A stretch of 64,000 nucleotides of DNA from Rosa chinensis (Eukaryota; Streptophyta; Magnoliopsida; Rosales; Rosaceae), in NCBI RefSeq assembly GCF_002994745.2, contig NC_037092.1, positions 23,647,001-23,711,000 on the forward strand. The letters are read 5' to 3'. The translations under genes and the position numbers were made by a program. The notes beneath the pieces are model-generated. The model saw only the letters and a list, made by a program, of their open reading frames with translations, was not told the origin of the DNA and did not search any database. Below, piece by piece: positions 22,034-34,470 of the stretch. The stretch's first letter is position 1, and each line of letters starts with the position of its first letter.

Positions 22034-24430
22034 CAAACAAAGCACGTGCAAGACTATTATTTTCCAGGTACTGTTAGACAAGGAACAATTGATTTCCTTC
22101 AATGCAGCATCCATAGAGCTTGACAAGATGAGGGTGTTGCAAAGCAGAAATCATGCCAATCTCATTCACAAATTCACGATTCCCTTGCTTTGATTTGGCA
22201 GAAAGATGCTTAACAGCAATTATAGTGCCATCTGAGAAGGCCCTGCATTCATCAAACATAGTGAAAATCCGCTCGAAAAAAAAAAATGAGCTCAGGTGAA
22301 GAAAATGAATAGAAATGATTGGTTCTGACGAATACCTTGTGAACAGGACCAAAACCACCCTCTCCAATCTTATTAGGTGGGTCAAAGTAGTTTGTGGCAG
22401 CCAGAGCTGGACTTGACATGAGGCCTGTGAGTTGGCTGACTCAAGTCTAGTGTCTCATCGGGGCTTAATTTTTTTTTGGTAAGATATTTAAAAAATTATT
22501 AAGTAAATAGGACTACAAACGAAAAACAAACGAGGGTTCTTAGAATCGCGTTGGACTGCATTTCTCTGCATCTGCGATGGATATAATATGAGATTGAAGC
22601 AATACATGATCAGGAAGGACGGACCGGCTATAAGATCTAAGAGCCACTTTTGCCTTCTTTTTATTTATTATTTTTTTTTATGTGTTATTTTCCACATTGA
22701 ATGGTCGACGAGGTTTGACCTTCGGCTATACTTTGGTCCATCCGATCGAAATGCCATTTAAATAATTTATTACTTTCATATTATATTTTAAAGAAAAAAT
22801 GTTATTTATTACGACCAACAACTATAATGGTCATTCTCTTAAAAAACAACTATAATAGTTATATTTGTCAGTTAGCAACGTCAAGAAATTCTCTCTTGAA
22901 GATTCAACATTTTTGTATTGCACTATTCATTACATATAGCCCGAGTGGTGAAAAATGTAAACAATTAGATTGGGAATATGCCTAGTTAAGAATTTGATCT
23001 CCCTCCAATATATAACAATTTCTTTTTTCACCTTAATGTCAATGAGATTTAAACTTGTGACTCGATTAACCACTACAATATAGGTTATTTGAATAACCAA
23101 TAGATTATACCTCACTGATTAAGAAAAAAGACCCGCTTTTCTTCATTTTCAGTATTGTAAATATTCCTCACTAACAAAAGAGGAGTGACCAAGTAAAAAA
23201 GACGTGTCATAAAAAAAGAAAAGTGAAAAAGACGTGCATTATATTAAAAGGGGAAAAAGACATGGCAATTAACTTGGACCATATGTGCATATGTACCCCA
23301 GTCCAATTTGAGGAGTACGTCATGATCTTTTGACAATTAGCGTGGGTAAGAAGGCAGGATGTGTACGTAAGACATGTATGATTTAAACCCTAAATGCGCG
23401 TGACAATGAACCAATAGACTGAGGACCTCAAAACCCAATTGGATCGGTTCAACTTGTCTAACCTGGCTACTTAGACATGCAACTTATCTATATATAGCTC
23501 ATGCCGCCTTCTTTGTCTGTTTGGGTCAACGTTACAGATACAGTGAGACCTGTAGACATAAATCGAGTTTTGATGGCTACGTTCAATATTCTTTAGTTCT
23601 TTACACACACAAGGAAGACCTCGGAGACTTTCACCTTATGGCTTATGCATCTTTCTCACCCTTTAACATCAACCACTCAAAAAGACAAAAACCATCGAAG
23701 GTTTAACCTAATTCATCATTAAAAGATATTGTCATTAAACAATAGTCTTTAATTTTTCATTACAAAAACATTCAGGAAAAATACAACAAAATCATTATAG
23801 AAACTTGTGATGTCGCCTTTGCTTGTAGTACATGTTTGTCTAGCATCATATTCAACTCATTGGTGACAAACATACCGTGACCTGTTAATTAGTTGTGTTA
23901 AAATCTTTAACACAAAGACGGCTTGTTGATTAAACAGCTAACATTATGCTGCCCATATTAATAATTATGCTTAGACTTTAGCCATAGAAGATGACTGACA
24001 TAAATAACAAGAAAGCAATTAAACCAAATTACTCGAAATTAATTACAACAAACAAGAAGAAATTGCACCAATTTAAGTGTTTGACATATGAGTTATGACC
24101 TATGGGATAAGCATATCAACTCGAAGATAACTCGTTTTTGTGGCAATTCAATATCAAATTCACACGAATGAGCTAGCGCAAAACACAATTATTTCCAACT
24201 GAAACCTATTAACTTCATGCAGTGTCAAATATTGCCACCCCTACTAGCGACTTTTAGTATCAAAGAAAATATTATTAAATTTACACAAAAAAAAGTATGC
24301 AAGATTTATAGTTGTCTAAGAGTAAGTGATACATACATGCTTGTGACGTGGCAGACAGTGGAGTTGGGAACTAAGGTACAATTGCAAGTGACGGCATCTT
24401 TGGATCCTTTTACTGGGTCAGATTGTTGTT
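22034..24430 (-). pseudogene. Copy C: decayed third LRR-malectin receptor kinase
   Basis: Three exon remnants keep the gene A/B order. An exon 2 piece (24337 to about 24430) matches gene B exon 2 closely. Exon 20 (about 22337-22403) and exon 21 (about 22034-22240) follow on the minus strand. Everything between intron 2 and exon 20, meaning the LRR, malectin and membrane exons, is missing. Intron 2 sequence (from 22500) sits directly against the kinase remnant. The exon 21 remnant has a 2-bp deletion near 22234 and a TAA where gene B has a Tyr codon (about 22077). No exon 1 was found, and copia #2 lies 70 bp upstream of the exon 2 piece. It cannot encode a receptor. Confidence 0.88.
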
Positions 24431-24500
24431 ATAGAAAATTACATAGTAGCACATGACAAAAGATGTAAACACCGAAAACCTACTTTAAAAAAGATTTATA

Positions 24501-24728
24501 TGTTTAAGGAAATCCAGATTATGTGTCTGGCCCAAATTTTAGGTTACTTGACCTAGTGCTAATAGGGTTGAACTAGAAGAATCTTAGAGATTCCTATTCA
24601 ATGTATGATTACCTTAAACTTGTATGATTCGGATTCTATGCATTGTAATCCTCTATATAAAGAGGCCCCTATTATCAATGAAAGTACATACACAGCAATT
24701 CTCTCTCAATTACCGTTTCCCTAAAACA
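24501..24728 (+). repeat. 5' LTR of copia #2
   Basis: It starts TGTTTAAGGAAATCC and ends CCCTAAAACA, 228 bp. CTATATAAAGAGGCC near 24652 is the likely TATA and start region. It is followed by GTTATCAGCACGAG instead of the usual TGGTATCAGAGC. Confidence 0.9.
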
Positions 24729-24789
24729 CGTTATCAGCACGAGCTATAACCCTAGTTATAAGCCTAAAAACGGATTAGCCTCACCTGTG

Positions 24790-24989
24790 CGCCCAAACTC
24801 TAGGTTACTTGACCTAGTGCTAATAGGGTTTAACTAGAAGAATCTTAGAGATTCCTATTCAATGTATGATTACCTTAAACTTGTATGATTCGGATTCTAT
24901 GCATTGTAATCCTCTATATAAAGAGGCTCCTATTATCAATGAAAGTACATACACAACAATTCTCTCTCAATTACCGTTTCCCTAAAACA
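24790..24989 (+). repeat. Second, truncated LTR copy inside the leader of copia #2
   Basis: Sequence from CCCAAACTCTAGGTTACTTG to CCCTAAAACA repeats the 5' LTR at an offset of 261 bp. The roughly 60-bp leader GTTATCAGCACGAG...GATTAGCCTC is repeated with it (24729-24789 and 24990-25050). The first 30 bp of the LTR are absent, so this is an internal tandem duplication, not a second insertion. Confidence 0.85.
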
Positions 24990-25029
24990 CGTTATCAGCA
25001 CGAGTCATAACCTTAGTTATAAGCCTAAA

Positions 25030-25520
25030 AACGGATTAGCCTCGCCTGTGCTACTATTGCCCCCGCAGTCCCCGCATCACAACTCAACGCTAACCCTACT
25101 AGGTTAGCTTCACTGCCCCTGCAGCACTTGCAAGCCCCGCTTGCCTCCTGTCCTAGCGCCCGCAAGCCCTGCTTGCCTTCTGCCTTCGCGCGCGTTTGCA
25201 TTTCCTGCGAACTCTCGCCTCCTCGCGAGACCCCCACTCCGCACCCTGCGACACTTCCGCAAGATATCAGACTAGTACCCTCATGCGCGCTCGCTTCTCC
25301 CGCGAACGCTCGCCTGCCCTCGCGACTTAGCCTCTTCGCAGCTCCGCATCCTCGCGGCCCCGCTTTCTCCCGGCTCTGCATTCTCGAGACACAACGACGC
25401 ATCCGCGACGCCCGTGACACGCCAGCAACCCTGCGACACTCCCGCGACCCCTCGACCATCTCTCTACTCTGTTCGCCTAGGACTAAAGCTCGCTTTGCAA
25501 TCCTAAGAGGTAAACTTTTC
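25030..25520 (+). other. GC-rich leader of copia #2
   Basis: This stretch is much richer in C and G than its surroundings and C-biased on the plus strand, with recurrent CCCGC, CTCGC and CCTGC words. ORFs occur on both strands because stops are rare in GC-rich DNA. I see no protein family in them, so I treat the region as untranslated leader between LTR and gag. Confidence 0.5.
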
Positions 25521-25889
25521 TAAAGGTTCCTGCTTCTGAAGTTTTTTCTTCTTTTCTCGGGGACTTGCAACATCCCTTCTTTTACCCTCCTCCCCCCTTT
25601 CTTCTTCATAGGAGAGACCAATAGCCGAACTGTGGGGGTTCGTGCTCACTCCAAGCTTGGAGCTTATAGAATCCTCCAAACTTAGAGTTTGTTGAGATGT
25701 TATGATCGATCACAAACACATCATTGTTTCGATCTAATCCAATCCCTCTTGGAATCGGATTTCTTGGAAGCGACTACGCTCAGAAATCCCTAAATTTCTT
25801 GGAAGTGACTACGCTCAGAAATTTCTATTGTTTTCGTGGTAGCCTTTTTTCGCTCCGAAACTAACCATAATTTCTTGTTCTCTTTCAGG

Positions 25890-26945
25890 ATGAATAACCT
25901 GAACAAACTGGACTTCGCTCCATTGGGAACAACTGGCTCTGGATATCACAGGGTTCGTGATGTCCGCCAGGATCTCAAGGCCGATGGAATCTTAGATATG
26001 ATTCTCGAGCCTAGTCAGGACGTGCTAACTATAGAGCAAACTTAAGCTTTGGAAGCAAATAGAGCAGCCTTCGAGGCAAATAAGGCGAAAGCCACTATCC
26101 TAATGACTCGTCATATGGATGATTTGCTCCAGTACGAGTGTATGAATGAAAAAGACCCCAGAAGGCTGTGGGTCTCACTCGAAGAAAGATTTGGCAACGT
26201 CCATGACTCCCTGCTTCCTGACCTAGAAGTGAGATGGCATAGCCTCTGCTTCTGTGATTTCAAGTCAATTCTTGACTACAACTTGGAAGCACTTCGCATT
26301 AAATCCTTAATGGAATTCTGTGGTAAAGATATCACAAATGCGATGTTGATTGAGAAGACTCTCTCTACCTTCCCCGTCTCTGCATTGATAGTTGCTAAAA
26401 ACTATCGAATAGATGTTACTGCAGGACGGATCACAATGTTTCATGAGCTTATTGGAGCTATGAATGTCCCTGAAAAGCATGACAACATCCTTGTGAAGAA
26501 CTATAATTCGAGATCCGTAGAAACAGAGCTTATTCCGGAATCCAATTATAGTCACGCCCCTAAGAGAGGGCGCCAAGAGCAAAACCCTAATCTTAGGGAT
26601 ACTTCTGGATGTTCTGGTCCATATAATCGCTCTACTTGGGAAGGTAACCGCCAATATAGGCAAACACAGAACCGAATAGTTCAACGTGGAAAGAGAGAGG
26701 GAGGCAACGCCTCTGGCCATGTTGGTGGCGCCACCAACACTAAGAGCCATCTAAATGACGCTTTCAAAGTCCCTCAATCAATGGAGTCCGAGCAAAGAGA
26801 TGCATGTTCTCGATGTGAAGTATCTAGTCATTGGGCACACATTTGTAGAGCTCGTGAAGAAATTGTCACTGCCTACAAAGCATATTGTGAAGCAAAAGAA
26901 TCTCACTATGTGGAACAAGAAGATCAAGGAGATGATCTAAAGTGA
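25890..26945 (+). pseudogene. Copia #2 gag, one internal stop
   Basis: The start is ATG 25890 (MNNLNKLDFAPLGTTG), directly after TCTTGTTCTCTTTCAG, which looks like a splice acceptor. An in-frame TAA at 26043 interrupts the frame, which then continues to 26945. The product would be a copia gag with a CSRCEVSSHWAHIC knuckle (Cx2Cx4Hx4C, intact) near the C-terminus. Upstream of the knuckle is a basic region with KRGR and KRGKREGG. Without the stop it would be about 350 aa, normal for this gag type. Confidence 0.85.
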
Positions 26946-29900
26946 AGGGTTGAAGACTACAAATCTGGCTGGGATCAATAGATCGCCAATTCTGTTTAAG
27001 TCTTTATTTTTCCAAGAGGTGTAATGGGCAATTGTCATTTTGCATTAGCTAGCATTTGGGTTAGATTCTCCTAATGGTTCAGAGACAATGATGTACTCTG
27101 TTAGCTTATGAATAAAATTTTGAGTTTTGTTCATTATGACTCTATTTTGATTCTGAGCATTGACTTTGTGACTACTATGGCTGGGCCATCAATATTAATT
27201 CAAGGACATGGAATAGCCCAATTTCCCCTTGCCAAATGGCACCTTGATTACTGTCACAGAAACTCTCTACGCTCCTAGGGCAAATCGCACCATGAATAAC
27301 CAATGGATTCCATGCGGAAACGCATATAGAGAACGGAAATGAGTTCCTTTGCAATACCTCTAATGATTGTGAACAAAGTCGCATCTTAGAGAAGTTTATG
27401 TGTCTCTCTAGTGTACTCTATGTCACTATTCGAGCTATTAAATCCAATAAAGTTATGAGAGAAGATCTCTTGGATTCTAACACATATTGGCTTTGGCATG
27501 ACCGACTAGGACATCCTGGTCGTGATATGATGCTCCGTATACTAAAGACTTCACACGGACATCCATTCTTCAGAGTGAGAAGAAGCAAGAATAGAAAATT
27601 GATTCTTGGACTTAGCAAAACCGCAAAAATTGTAGCATCTGGCGCTGCAGCCATCTTGGGGCACCATAGGGCCGCCCAAGTCTCATGTGACAACGCCATA
27701 AATGACGCTACCCTTGGCCACGACGCCATGAAAGTCCCTTCCCATGGTCATGACGCCAAGGATGATTCTCCCCATGGTCAAGATGCCATGGATGCCACTT
27801 TCCATGGTTCCAACGCCATGATGCATGATGTAGTCACACATTTTGCTTCTAATAGGGCTACGGACGCTCAGGCCTAACCAACATCCTCATTGATTGGTTC
27901 TAAGGCCCCTCGCTCATTTTGAAAAGCCTGTTCCTTCGGGAAATTAAGACCGAGACCATCCTACGCAAAGGATCCCAAAATACTCATTCTGTTCTTACAT
28001 AGAATCCGTAGGGATTCTATGGATTGATTCAACCAACTTGCGGACGTTTAAATATCTCATGATGTTGGTTGACACGCAAACATGCTGGTCACATGTTGTG
28101 CCATTGTCCACCTGTAAAAGCTGCTTATTCTACACTCCTAGCACATACCATATAACAACGGGCTCACTCCCCGGATCATCCTATTCAATTAATTGGATTT
28201 GACATTGCTAGAGAGTTTACATCAAAGACTTTCAATGGTTATTGCATTGGGACTGATGTTGGACATCATATTCCCATGAACACACCCAAATGGTCTCGCG
28301 AAAATGACTACGATGGTAGTCCGGACATTGGTAATGCGCATCAATCTCCTTACATCCGCTTAGGGTGATGCAATATTGCATGCAGCTATGCTAATTCGTC
28401 TACGACCTACCACCACTCAATGTATCTCTATGTTACAGCTAGTGACTGGGTACAAGTATCGTACTTACGCATATTTGAGTGTGCCATTTATGTGCCAATT
28501 GGGCCGCAACAGCACCCTATGATAGGTCCTTTCAGATGAATGGGCAACGACGTTGGATTTGAGATTCCAACAATCGTCCGCCACTTAATGCCCTTGCTAG
28601 GCGATCTCCTTACCGCTAGATTTGCGGATGTCACTTTGATGAGACAGTCTTCCAGTCGTTAGGGGGAGATAAGAACACGGATGTTCAGCAGGAACGACAG
28701 GAATTGTCGTGGTCTGTCCCCACTATGTCTCATCTCGATCCCTACTAAAGTGACGAGATCACACATCTGCTGCAAATATGCCTGCAAGGAAGTACGTCCC
28801 TACGAGAGGACGTAGCGCTACCCGACACGGAGGTAGGCATAACTCCAACGCCAAAGAGTGTGGCATTCTGGCATTACAGGTCATGGCCCCAGCTAGGATG
28901 CGTGGGAGGCCCGTGGGTTCGAAGGATACTTTAGCACATCCCAATCCTTTGATCATCAAGACTCAAAATCCGTCTCATGAGTATCTTCCGGGTTATGGTT
29001 ATCATTGGGGGACGCCTCAACGTCAGAACCTATTCCTGAGAATATAGAGCTCTATGAAAATTATACTAGTGTACATGAGACGTGGGATAGAAACTCCATC
29101 ATAATTGATGATGTAGTTGCGCATTTCGTCGTGCATGAGTTTGTTGAGTTCGATGATATCGAACCATGCTCCGTTGTTGAATGAATGTCAACGTAGAGAA
29201 ATTTGGCCTAAATGGAAAGATGCGATCCGGGTTAAGTTGGATTCTCTAACGAAGAGGAAGGTCTTTGAGCCAGTGATGCCAACACCTCCTCACATAAAAC
29301 CTATTGACTAATGGGTCTTCGTTAGAAAGTGTGATGAGAAAAAGAGATGGCAATCTCGCCTTATGGCGCAAGGCTTCTCATAAAACGCCCTGGAATTGAC
29401 TACGATGAGACATATTCTCTCATAATGGATGTCATTGCACTCCACTACCCTATCAGTTTGGTAGTTTCTGAATAACTGATTATGCAGCTTACAAATGTGG
29501 TTACTACCTATCTCTATGGGGATCTAGATACGGAATATACATGAAGGTTCATGGTGAACTTCATTTACCCAAGTCAAGTGGCTCTAGACCACGGAGCACG
29601 TTTACAAAGAGGTTGAAACGCTCACTAAAATGACTACTTGATTGGGAAGGGATATGCCCACACATTTCCATAACAAGTTTCGGATTTCATCGCGATTCAT
29701 GTTAGACATGATCTTCATTGGAAGCCTTTAAAGAGTTAAGGGAAACTGCTGAACACTTGAAATCCGAGTTTGAGATGAAGGATTTTGGGAGAACATGTTT
29801 ATGTCTCAGTTTGGAACTTGAGCATCATGTTGATAGATGCTTAGGCATTTTGACAAGGTCAAGCCTTCAAGCACCCCCATGATCATTCGTAGTCTTGATC

Positions 29901-30680
29901 TTGAAAATGATCCTCTTCGCCTGAAGGATGATGATGAAGATGTGCTAGAGGCAGAAGTGTCTTACATATGTACAATAGGCGCATTATTGTAATTACCCCA
30001 ATGCACAAGACCGGACATCTCATATGTTGTGAACTTGTTAGCTAGATATAGCTTTGCGCCAACGCAACACCATTGGATTGGTGTAAAAGGTATCTTTCGG
30101 TACTTGAAATGTACAATTGATGTGGGCTTGTTCTATCCCTACAGAGAGATGATGGATTCGGACCCATCACACACCAGGAACGCCGCCAAAACGACCTGCG
30201 TCCACTATCCCCACCCCAAAACGACATAAGTGTTTTGGAAGGTTTTGCTGATATTAGGTATCTCTCTGACACACACAAATGTCTTCCCAAACTGGTTAAG
30301 TGTTCACCATGGGAAAAGACTGTGATATCTTGGAAGTCTACAAAATAGACCCTTGTCGCTATATCTTCGAATCATGCAAAGATTTCGCTCTTCATGAAGA
30401 GCTTCATGAATGTATACCGATTGGATCCATAAGTACGCATGTTCGAACAATTGTGGTTTGAAGTCTACCACAGATGAGCCTATGAGCATTTAGGATAATG
30501 TTGCTTGTTTTAAACAAATGAAGTAAGGCTACATCAAAAAGTGACAACACCAAGAATAATCAGCAACAACAGACTCTCCTCAAAATCAAAGTTGTTATGT
30601 TCAATCTGAGGACAGTGTGGCAGACTTGCTCACTAAGTCATTGCTTAAATTCCACTTTCGAGAAACATGTTAGTAGCATC
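26946..30680 (+). pseudogene. Copia #2 pol, heavily decayed
   Basis: Fragments in copia order can be followed. GAG-pre-integrase (LWHDRLGHPGRDMM) is near 27490. A short minisatellite lies at 27715-27835. Integrase remnants are at about 28190-28330 and reverse-transcriptase remnants at about 29200-29830. RNase H (HHWIGVKGIFRYLKCTIDVG) is near 30067 and the pol C-terminal block near 30300-30680. Stops and frameshifts are spread throughout. It is closely related to the pol tail at 46285-48426. Confidence 0.8.
27715..27835 (+). repeat. ~30-bp minisatellite inside copia #2 pol
   Basis: About three and a half imperfect copies of a unit containing CATGGTCATGACGCCAAGGA give the repeated peptide pattern HG-HDA-K/M-D. 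It lies between the pre-integrase and integrase blocks in a locally open frame (27398-27877). Confidence 0.7.
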
Positions 30681-30779
30681 ATTTGCCGAAGTTATCCGAA
30701 CTCCCATGACCGTAGTCATCAGGGGGAGATGCAGACATCAAGGGGAGATGTCTACATGTATAGTCTCGAAACGTGAAGG

Positions 30780-30907
30780 GTGTGTTGTGCTCTTTTTCCC
30801 CTTCGACCGAGGTTATTTTTGCCCCACTGAGTTTTTGTTACTCGACAGGGTTTTTAATGAGGCAACGAGAGAAGCACCACATTTGGGCGACACAAGGGGG
30901 AGTACGG
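30780..30907 (+). promoter_or_regulatory. Post-pol block and polypurine tract of copia #2
   Basis: A segment around CCCCTTCGACCGAGGTTATT lies between pol and the 3' LTR and recurs at about 47900 and 48508. It is followed by ACACAAGGGGGAGTACGG, the polypurine region just before the 3' LTR. Confidence 0.6.
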
Positions 30908-31125
30908 TGTTTAAGGAAATCCAGATTATGTGTCTGGCCCAAACTCTAGGTTACTTGACCTAGTGCTAATATGGTTTATCTTAGAGATTCCTATTCAATG
31001 TATGATTACCTTAAACTTGTATGATTCGGATTCTATGCATTGTAATCCTCTATATAAAGAGGCCCCTATTATCAATGAAAGTACATACACAACAATTCTC
31101 TCTCAATTACCGTTTCCCTAAAACA
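30908..31125 (+). repeat. 3' LTR of copia #2
   Basis: It starts TGTTTAAGGAAATCC and ends CCCTAAAACA, 218 bp. It is followed by TTATA, the target duplication shared with 24496-24500. Confidence 0.9.
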
Positions 31126-31139
31126 TTATACAAATAAAG

Positions 31140-34100
31140 ACATGAGCCCAGGCCCAAAAGCCAAATGATGCAAGCCAAACTCTCAACTTTAATGGAAAAT
31201 GACCAAAATGCTTGAGTTTCATCAGAATTTACGGGCATTGCATGTGAGCCCCCGAAAATTTTGTTTGATTTTTAGAAGGTAATTTTTTGCCAATAAGATT
31301 TTTCGCCAGGTGATTTGAGTGAAGAAATTGACCCTGGAGATTAATTCAGTGTCGAGACTTTGATTTGGGCCTTATAATTTAAGTTTGGGCCAGAGTCCTT
31401 CATTTTGGGCCTAGAAGGTTACTAAAGTTCATTGAAGCAAAAGATCATCGAAGCAAATTTGAAAGGAAGGCGAATTGAGTTGTAGTGAAGATTTGAAGTT
31501 TTAGTTTTAACGAAATTGAGTTTTGGGCCTAGGACGAAGTCAAGAATTAATTTAGGAAGTTTTCGACGAAAAACGAATTAAAGAAAAGTTGCGAGCTCAA
31601 AACTGAAAGCATTTAGGTAGAGGAGTTTTGTAATTCGTCAGAAGGGCAAAATTGATATTTCACAGACACAAGTATAAATAGAAAGTATCCTAGGAGAAAA
31701 CCCTAGAAACCCATTCTCTTCCTCTCTCCTCTCTCGGCCGCATCGCTTTCTCTCTCCCCCGACCTCTCTCTTTCTCGTCCTCCCACTGTAGTACCGGAAA
31801 ACCCCATCTCCGGCCACCACCTCGCAAAACCACCACCTCCAATCGATCTAACACCCAAATCTGACCCAAGCCCAAGCCTCACCATCGACATGCACCGCCT
31901 CCGACCTCCACCCAAGGTTGCGACACTGCTGCCTCTCAACCTCCATCGATTTCCGACTGCCTTTTCAATACACCGCCGCCTCCAGTGAGCTCAGAGAGCA
32001 CTGACCATCAAGCCCCCAACATCTCATCACCAGAAGACGTCGAACGCACATCACCGGAAATCGAGCTCTACATGCCTTCGTTCTTCAATCTCCAGTCCAA
32101 AACGAGCCAAACCACCACTATACATGGAGTTAGCATCTCTCCCTTGACCAAAACCCCATAACCCCGACCTTTAACTCCGACCAAAGCCTCCGCACACGCT
32201 ACACATGCCGCCGCCGGCACGTGAGCCATCACAGCACCATTGCTCATGGATGCGAAATTTCCACACGGTTTCGATTAGGTAATCATCGTACCCTCTTTTG
32301 GTTAAAACCCCAAATTTCGATGTGGATTGAGAAACCCTAATCTACTGCAGTTTGATTTGAGGTTTGAGGAGTTCTGCATTTTGGAGGACTTTAGGTCTGG
32401 GAGTTACGGAATTTGGAGTTTTGGAAGAGAGGAGCTGCTGGGTCAGTTACGTTGATGTTAAGGAATGGTAAGAAAACTCGAGACTTTGTTTTGGATATGG
32501 ATTGGTTGAGAATGGATTATTGATCCTATTTTTGTGTACTAGGGAATCTGAAGGATTAATGGTGTAGCTTCGACAATTCAACTTCTAATTTGGGGAAAAG
32601 AAGAATGGTAAGGGGACTGTGCATTCTGGAATCGATATGGTTGTGTGCTGTTTGTATTGATAGAAGTTATGGCACTACTGAGTAAACAAAATGAAATATG
32701 GTTATGTTGCTTGTGTATTAACAGTTATGTTGGAAACTTGGCATGAATAAGTATGAATCGGCTTATTGATTAGAGGAGAATTGTCTTGAGAATTAAAAAG
32801 ATGAATTTGTCATTGACGTCGAAATGTAAAATAAAAATGGAATTGGAGGTTTGGTCAAATGCATGAGAAAAGTGGTAAATAAGAATGGACCGGTTTTGAT
32901 AAGTGAATTAATATGTGGAATGTTCAATTTAAGGTCCGTGAATAGAAATATTCCAAACCTATCATATCCCGAAATTACCGTAAAATGAAATTATTCAGGA
33001 ATGGTGGTTGCTATTTATTTGCTTAAGGTTTAAAGATGAAGTAAAAATGTCAACTTGGTTGACCTGAATTGTATTAAGGAAAGAAGTACGATCACCATAT
33101 TCCAAATGAGCTTATTATGTTTAGTGGAATCTTTGGGAATGGAAATTGTCATTTGTTTTCTTAAAGTAAAAAGGGTAAAGAAATAAAGGCCAAAGTGCTA
33201 AGCATGATCACCATATCCCAAATGGTTTAAATGCAATATCATTTGGATTATTTGGGAATGGATAGTAGGTTTTTATGTTAAAGGATAATCCGTTGGACTT
33301 TAAGGAAATTAATTAAATATTTTGGTTGCTCGGTTAGTTGAGTTATAGTGACGTTAAGTTACTCATTAATTTGATTTTTATTATAAAGGACTAGAGCATG
33401 TGCACTTGGATTCGGACAGATGATCGAAAGTCGAGATTGAACCCGAATGTGGACGAGCACTCCATATCCAGGTAGGGTGAGCTGTCCCTTCCTTGTTAGA
33501 GGATTTTCTATATGTGGAATGCTATACTAAGGTAGTATGTTGCCTGAAAGTACGCTTTTGGTTGTTTATTAGTCGATGCCTCGAGATACCTGTGTTTTCA
33601 TAACTGATAATTGCTTATTGCGAAAACCGAGACTAGACTTTCATGTTGAGATACTGTACCCAATATATGTTTGTACTTGTGACTGAAAGTGAATGGGACC
33701 TAGACGTGTTGATTCCTAGGGATCCCACGGTGTCGATAACCATGAACCTCCGGAGGGGGCTGTGCTCCTATGTTTGTCGAGGAAGGGTGAGTACCGACAG
33801 TGAACCAGTCATAGGAGACTCAAGGCTAGGAAATGGGCACTTTCGCTCCTTGTAGTCACAAGGACTACAAAGTAACTGGCCTGTTCTTGAAGGATGACGA
33901 ACCGGGTCGGTCACCGATTTGTTTTAGTTTAGCCGGCAGGTAAGTATCTCTGAGCTCCAAGTTGTGTGAAGCATGCTGCATATGTTTTGTAAAAGAGAAT
34001 AAATATTTGTGGTTGCCTCTTTTTAAAGTATTTTCAATAAACGTGCACAATATTATGTAGTAGATATTTTCAAGTATATTATCTTTCAAACCTAGCATGG

Positions 34101-34470
34101 TTGGGTTGGCCCCTACTGGGCATGCGAGGATGAAAGCTCACCCCTACAACAGTGTGCAGGTCTTGAGCATGTGGTCGGGGAGCGTACAGAGGAGGCACAT
34201 GGCCCAGCTTGGCGCATTCTTCTTTAATTTTATCAAAAGAAGGTTTTAGTCCTTTATCGGATTTTGAAGTCACTTATTTATTTACTTTTAATTTTTTCCT
34301 ACTCGCTTATTTACAAAATTTCAAGAGACCCGCAACCCTGGGGCGCGTCTCTCATACTTGTATTTATCTAGTGATTTGTTATTTTCCAGATTGGGCTCCT
34401 ATTGTAAGCCCAAATCCTTTAGCCCACTTTAAACTCCGCTTTTTAAAATATGATGTTTGGTTGCTAGAAT
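31140..34470 (+). repeat. Non-coding repeat unit 1 (LTR-like, unclassified)
   Basis: About 3.3 kb without a real gene. A TATA box (GTATAAATAG near 31671) is followed by an AAACCCTAGAAACCC leader and CT- and CCACC-rich sequence. AG-rich non-coding DNA follows. Late in the unit is a block shared with unit 2: GCGAGGATGAAAGCTCACCC, then a CCTACAACAGTG run and GCAGGT (about 34108-34160). ATCCAGGTAGGG at about 33468 is a plausible splice donor. Promoter, leader and intron-like signals suggest a long LTR or a large non-autonomous retroelement, but I could not find matching ends. Confidence 0.45.

Larger units (their letters stand above)
24501..31125 (+). mobile_element. Ty1/copia retrotransposon #2, full-length but degenerate
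   Basis: A 5' LTR (24501-24728) and 3' LTR (30908-31125) are bounded by identical TTATA at 24496-24500 and 31126-31130, so both ends belong to one insertion. Inside are a second, truncated LTR plus leader copy, a GC-rich leader, gag (25890-26945) and a heavily decayed pol. It inserted beside or within the 5' part of copy C. The 3' LTR has a roughly 10-bp deletion relative to the 5' LTR near its GGGTTGAACTAG block. Confidence 0.92.

Noticed and set aside
24337..24456. Plus-strand ORF (79 codons from 24217) over this site
   Set aside because: It is the antisense of the exon 2 remnant of copy C.
25025..25523. Two long ORFs of 131-144 codons on opposite strands
   Set aside because: The region is the GC-rich leader of copia #2; Arg/Ala/Ser-rich low-complexity translations on both strands are expected there.
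31638..31939. Minus-strand ORFs rich in Arg, Glu and Gly
   Set aside because: They are antisense to a CT- and CCACC-rich leader downstream of a TATA box; composition alone explains them.
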